Shown here one piece after another: positions 42,104 through 44,417 of a DNA stretch of 44,417 nucleotides (the first letter of the stretch is position 1; every line of letters starts with the position of its first letter). The DNA is taken from positions 18,205-62,621 of the forward strand of contig NZ_JAIEWN010000011.1 of assembly GCF_019599295.1 (NCBI RefSeq), in the 5' to 3' direction. The notes beneath the pieces were generated by a model, which ran no database searches, was not told where the DNA came from, and saw nothing but the letters and a program-made list of their open reading frames with translations. Both the position numbers and the translations under genes were made by a program. This stretch comes from Oscillochloris sp. ZM17-4. GTDB lineage: Bacteria; Chloroflexota; Chloroflexia; Chloroflexales; Chloroflexaceae.

Positions 42104-42133
42104 GGGCTTCCTTACCTCTATCAGAAGAGTCGC

Positions 42134-42163
42134 CCCCCTCTCCCGCCGCAGCGGGAGAGGGGG
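42134..42163. terminator. Hairpin between the DUF4015-like lipoprotein and amidase-like genes
   Basis: Arms CCCCCTCTCCCGC and GCGGGAGAGGGGG around CGCA. It lies 20 bp after the stop of the upstream gene and 30 bp before the ATG of the amidase-like gene. There is no T-tract, so it may only attenuate. Confidence 0.7.
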
Positions 42164-42183
42164 CAGTGGGGGGAGGGCCGGGG

Positions 42184-44292
42184 CTACCTCTCGGGCTTGA
42201 CCGCGCCGCCGAAGGCCCCGCGGTAGGCGTTGGCCGAGTCGTAGAGCATCCAGCCGTCGATCTGCGAGAACTGCTCGGTGGCGTCGATCTGGGCGCGCAC
42301 CTGGGACGGGCCGTACTGCACCACCTTGTAGGCCCAGGGGTCGGTGTGGTCCTGGAGCCAGGGGCGCAGGCGGGCGTACTGATCCTGGATCTGCGCGACC
42401 CCGGCGGTGTTCGCGGCGTTCAGCACGGCGGCCGGCTCGTCCACCGGCGAGTCCAGGCCGAAGGCGCCGGGCCACCAGAGCGAGGGGTAGACCATCGGGG
42501 CGATGTAGTCGGTGTAGGCGCCCATGCGCCCAATGTCCTGGGCGATCGTCATCGAGGGGCCGAGCACCACCCGCCCGAACACATCGATCGACATATACGC
42601 CCCTGCGCCGTTGACCGCGCGGTGGGCCTGCTGCATAAACTCGGTCAGCGTGTTGAACATCAGGTCCGGGTTATCGACCGGGTCGATCGGCACGGAGAAC
42701 TGTAGCGTATCGCGGAAGCTGGCCTTGTCGCCGTACCAGTCGGGGAAGCGGATATAGTCATAGTTGATCTCGTCGAAGCCCATCATGGCCGCCTCGACGC
42801 CCAGCTGGATGTTGTAGTCCCACACGTTGCGGTTGGTCGGGTCGAGGTAGGCGTAGCGGATGCCGGGGCCGGGGTAGTCGGCGAAGACCTCGCCGGTCTC
42901 CTTGAGGTGGATCGCCCAGTCGGGCCGGGCGTCGGCCAGGACGTTATCATGCGAGAAGAGCTGTACGCGGGCGATGGTATAGATGCCCTTGGCCCTGAGG
43001 CTCTGCACGAGGCCGCGCATGTCGATGTAGTCCCGAGAGAGGCCGAGCTCCTTGGCCAGGGGCACCTGCGAGTCATAGTAGACCATGCCCAGGTCGTCGC
43101 GCAGGTCGCTCTTGATGTCGATGATGATCGTGTTCAGCTCGGTGGTGTCGATCAGGTCGATATACTCCTGGAGCGCCTTGGATGAGCTGGCGACGGCGGC
43201 GGTGACGTAGAGCGCCTTGACGGTGAAGCGGTCGAGGGCGATCTCGCTGGGCAGGTTGCCGGGCTTGATCTCGATCACCTGCTTGGCGTAGCCGGGCGAG
43301 AGCACCTGGAGGTAGCCCTGCTCGGGCAGGCCCTTGAGGGTGAAGCTGCCGTCGCTGCTGCCCTTGACCTGCGTATATGCCACATCGGTGCCGGGCAGGG
43401 TGGCGGTGGCGATCAGGGTCGCGTTGGCGATCGGCGCGCCGGTGCCCTTGTCGATCAGGCGGCCGCGCAGGGTGTCGGGGCGCAGCACCGAGTCCAGGCT
43501 GGTCGTCTGGCCGATCTCCTCAGAGAGCGGCGCGTAGCCGTCGGCGACAATCTCCACCGTCTGCTCGCCCTCGGCGATGCCGACGACCTTATAGCGCCCC
43601 TCGGCGTCGGTGGTGGCCTTGGCCGCGCCAACCGTGACGATGGCCCCGGCGACCGGCCCGCCGCTGAAGCGGTCGGTCACCTGTCCGGCGAGCACATCCG
43701 GGCGCAGGGCCGGGCTGTAGCTGGTGGTGCGGCTGAGCTGCTCGGCGACGGGCGCGTGGTCGGGGGCGCTCACCGCAAGGCTGAACTGCTCGGGGACGCC
43801 CTCGAAGCTGTAGCTGCCGTCGGCGGCGCTCTGGGCGCGCAGGGTGGTGCTGATATCAACCGTGATCGCCAGGTCGGCCCCGGCCAGCGGCCTGCCGCTG
43901 AAGGTGTCGCTGACCACGCCGCGCAGCGTGTTCGGGCGCAGGGCGGTGTCGAGCGTGATCGTCAGCGTGCCGCTCGCGGCGATCTGCGGCTGCGCCTCCA
44001 GAGGCAGTGCCACCGGCTCATAGTCGGGCGCCGTCACCGCCAGGGTGTCCGTCTTGCGCCAGCTCGGCGCCTTGAAGACCCCGTTGGCGTCGGTGGTCAC
44101 CGTCGTCTCGCCGACCTGCACGCTGGCCGCACTTATCGGCGCGCCCGTGTAGGCGTCCTTGATGGTGCCGGTGAGCACAGGGTCGGGTGCGGCGCAGGCG
44201 GACAGGGCGGCAGCGAGCAGGAGTATGATCAAGGCGGCGAGCGGCCGCCGGGGGGGGCGCAGGGGCAGAACGGCAGGGTTCAGTCGGAGCAT
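42184..44292 (-). CDS. Lipoprotein with carboxypeptidase-regulatory-like repeats and a DUF4015 (glycosidase-like) domain
   Basis: The 702-aa protein has a lipoprotein signal peptide with a good lipobox (LSAC, Cys33). Four carboxypeptidase-regulatory/PEGA-like beta domains follow (about 38-345), each opening with a motif like GTIKDAYTGAPISAASV, GVVSDTFSGRPLAGADL or GQVTDRFSGGPVAGAIV. A C-terminal DUF4015-type TIM-barrel domain covers about 355-690 (FTVKALYVTA, NTIIIDIKSDLRDD, IYTIARVQLFSHDN, GFDEINYDYIRFPD, YTDYIAPMVYPSLWWPG, DGWMLYDSANAY). DUF4015 is related to glycoside hydrolases, with acidic residues at strand ends (DEINYDYIRFP). It is anchored outside the membrane and probably acts on envelope polysaccharide. 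AAGGAAAGGGA precedes the ATG. It heads a four-gene minus-strand cluster with the amidase-like gene. Confidence 0.88.
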   Translation of the reverse strand: MLRLNPAVLPLRPPRRPLAALIILLLAAALSACAAPDPVLTGTIKDAYTGAPISAASVQVGETTVTTDANGVFKAPSWRKTDTLAVTAPDYEPVALPLEAQPQIAASGTLTITLDTALRPNTLRGVVSDTFSGRPLAGADLAITVDISTTLRAQSAADGSYSFEGVPEQFSLAVSAPDHAPVAEQLSRTTSYSPALRPDVLAGQVTDRFSGGPVAGAIVTVGAAKATTDAEGRYKVVGIAEGEQTVEIVADGYAPLSEEIGQTTSLDSVLRPDTLRGRLIDKGTGAPIANATLIATATLPGTDVAYTQVKGSSDGSFTLKGLPEQGYLQVLSPGYAKQVIEIKPGNLPSEIALDRFTVKALYVTAAVASSSKALQEYIDLIDTTELNTIIIDIKSDLRDDLGMVYYDSQVPLAKELGLSRDYIDMRGLVQSLRAKGIYTIARVQLFSHDNVLADARPDWAIHLKETGEVFADYPGPGIRYAYLDPTNRNVWDYNIQLGVEAAMMGFDEINYDYIRFPDWYGDKASFRDTLQFSVPIDPVDNPDLMFNTLTEFMQQAHRAVNGAGAYMSIDVFGRVVLGPSMTIAQDIGRMGAYTDYIAPMVYPSLWWPGAFGLDSPVDEPAAVLNAANTAGVAQIQDQYARLRPWLQDHTDPWAYKVVQYGPSQVRAQIDATEQFSQIDGWMLYDSANAYRGAFGGAVKPER

Positions 44293-44320
44293 AGTCCCTT
44301 TCCTTGGGAGTCCGTAGGGT

Positions 44321-44355
44321 GATTGCAGATTGCAGATTGCAGATTGCAGATTGCC
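44321..44355. repeat. GATTGCA heptamer repeat upstream of the lipoprotein gene
   Basis: Five tandem GATTGCA units, the same family as 10309, 29649 and 36986, located 28 bp upstream of the lipoprotein ATG. The remaining 62 bp to the window end hold no recognisable gene. Confidence 0.85.
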
Positions 44356-44417
44356 TGCTGCGCATTCTGGAATCTTCTCTGGGCGCTAGTGGTAGATAAT
44401 ACTGGCCATGATAAAAT

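Noticed and set aside
42104-42475. 124-codon upstream extension of the amidase-like protein
   Set aside because: It overlaps the end of the DUF4015-like lipoprotein gene in another frame and would place the signal peptide internally; the ATG at 42103 has a Shine-Dalgarno and signal peptide.

Overview
This is a GC-rich chromosomal segment that most likely comes from a Chloroflexota bacterium, probably class Chloroflexia. The inference rests on gene content and style: large multidomain signalling proteins, membrane proteins with Thr/Pro/Ala-rich linkers, a zinc-ribbon adenylate cyclase-ATPase-TPR protein, and abundant heptanucleotide tandem repeats and palindromic intergenic elements. No rRNA or tRNA gene was seen, so the assignment is not firm. 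No CRISPR array, transposase or phage gene was recognised.

Layout. 1-1823 (minus) is the N-terminal part of an Eco57I/PglX-like restriction-methyltransferase that runs off the left edge and carries two palindromic insertions read in frame. 1.9-5.4 kb holds a YcaQ/AlkX-type DNA glycosylase, a ComB-like phosphatase with an overlapping convergent stop, a single-domain response regulator and a HAD hydrolase. 5.4-13.7 kb is rich in signalling genes: an HPt-REC-REC-GGDEF-REC-PP2C protein and a five-PAS hybrid histidine kinase. They are separated by a ring-cleaving dioxygenase with its own operator-like palindrome, followed by debris that includes the 3' tail of a lost second dioxygenase. 13.7-18.8 kb has a membrane J-domain protein and an adenylate cyclase/AAA/TPR regulator. 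18.9-23.3 kb has a secreted subtilase and a SARP-like regulator paired with a GAF protein. 23.6-30.6 kb has an alpha/beta hydrolase, a KefF-like/CPA2 antiporter operon, an amine oxidase, an M42 aminopeptidase and NAD kinase. 30.9-38.4 kb has a Ser/Thr kinase, a decayed GNAT gene, a class A beta-lactamase-like hydrolase, uvrB and a membrane NERD protein. 38.4-44.3 kb is a four-gene minus-strand cluster: DUF4015-like lipoprotein, amidase-like secreted protein, nitroreductase and thioesterase.

The most unusual content is non-coding. Four families of 7-bp tandem repeats recur, some arranged as palindromes. Several 150-200 bp palindromic elements have their own terminal inverted repeats. Hairpins are built around GCGAAGC or GCGAAAGC, and stop codons are repeatedly embedded in the arm of a hairpin. 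Some elements have invaded genes: they are read in frame in the methyltransferase and appear to have replaced the C-terminus of the amidase-like protein. Functionally the window is dominated by signal transduction (phosphorelay, c-di-GMP, cAMP, PP2C and Ser/Thr phosphorylation) and cell-envelope or secreted proteins, with scattered housekeeping genes (uvrB, nadK).
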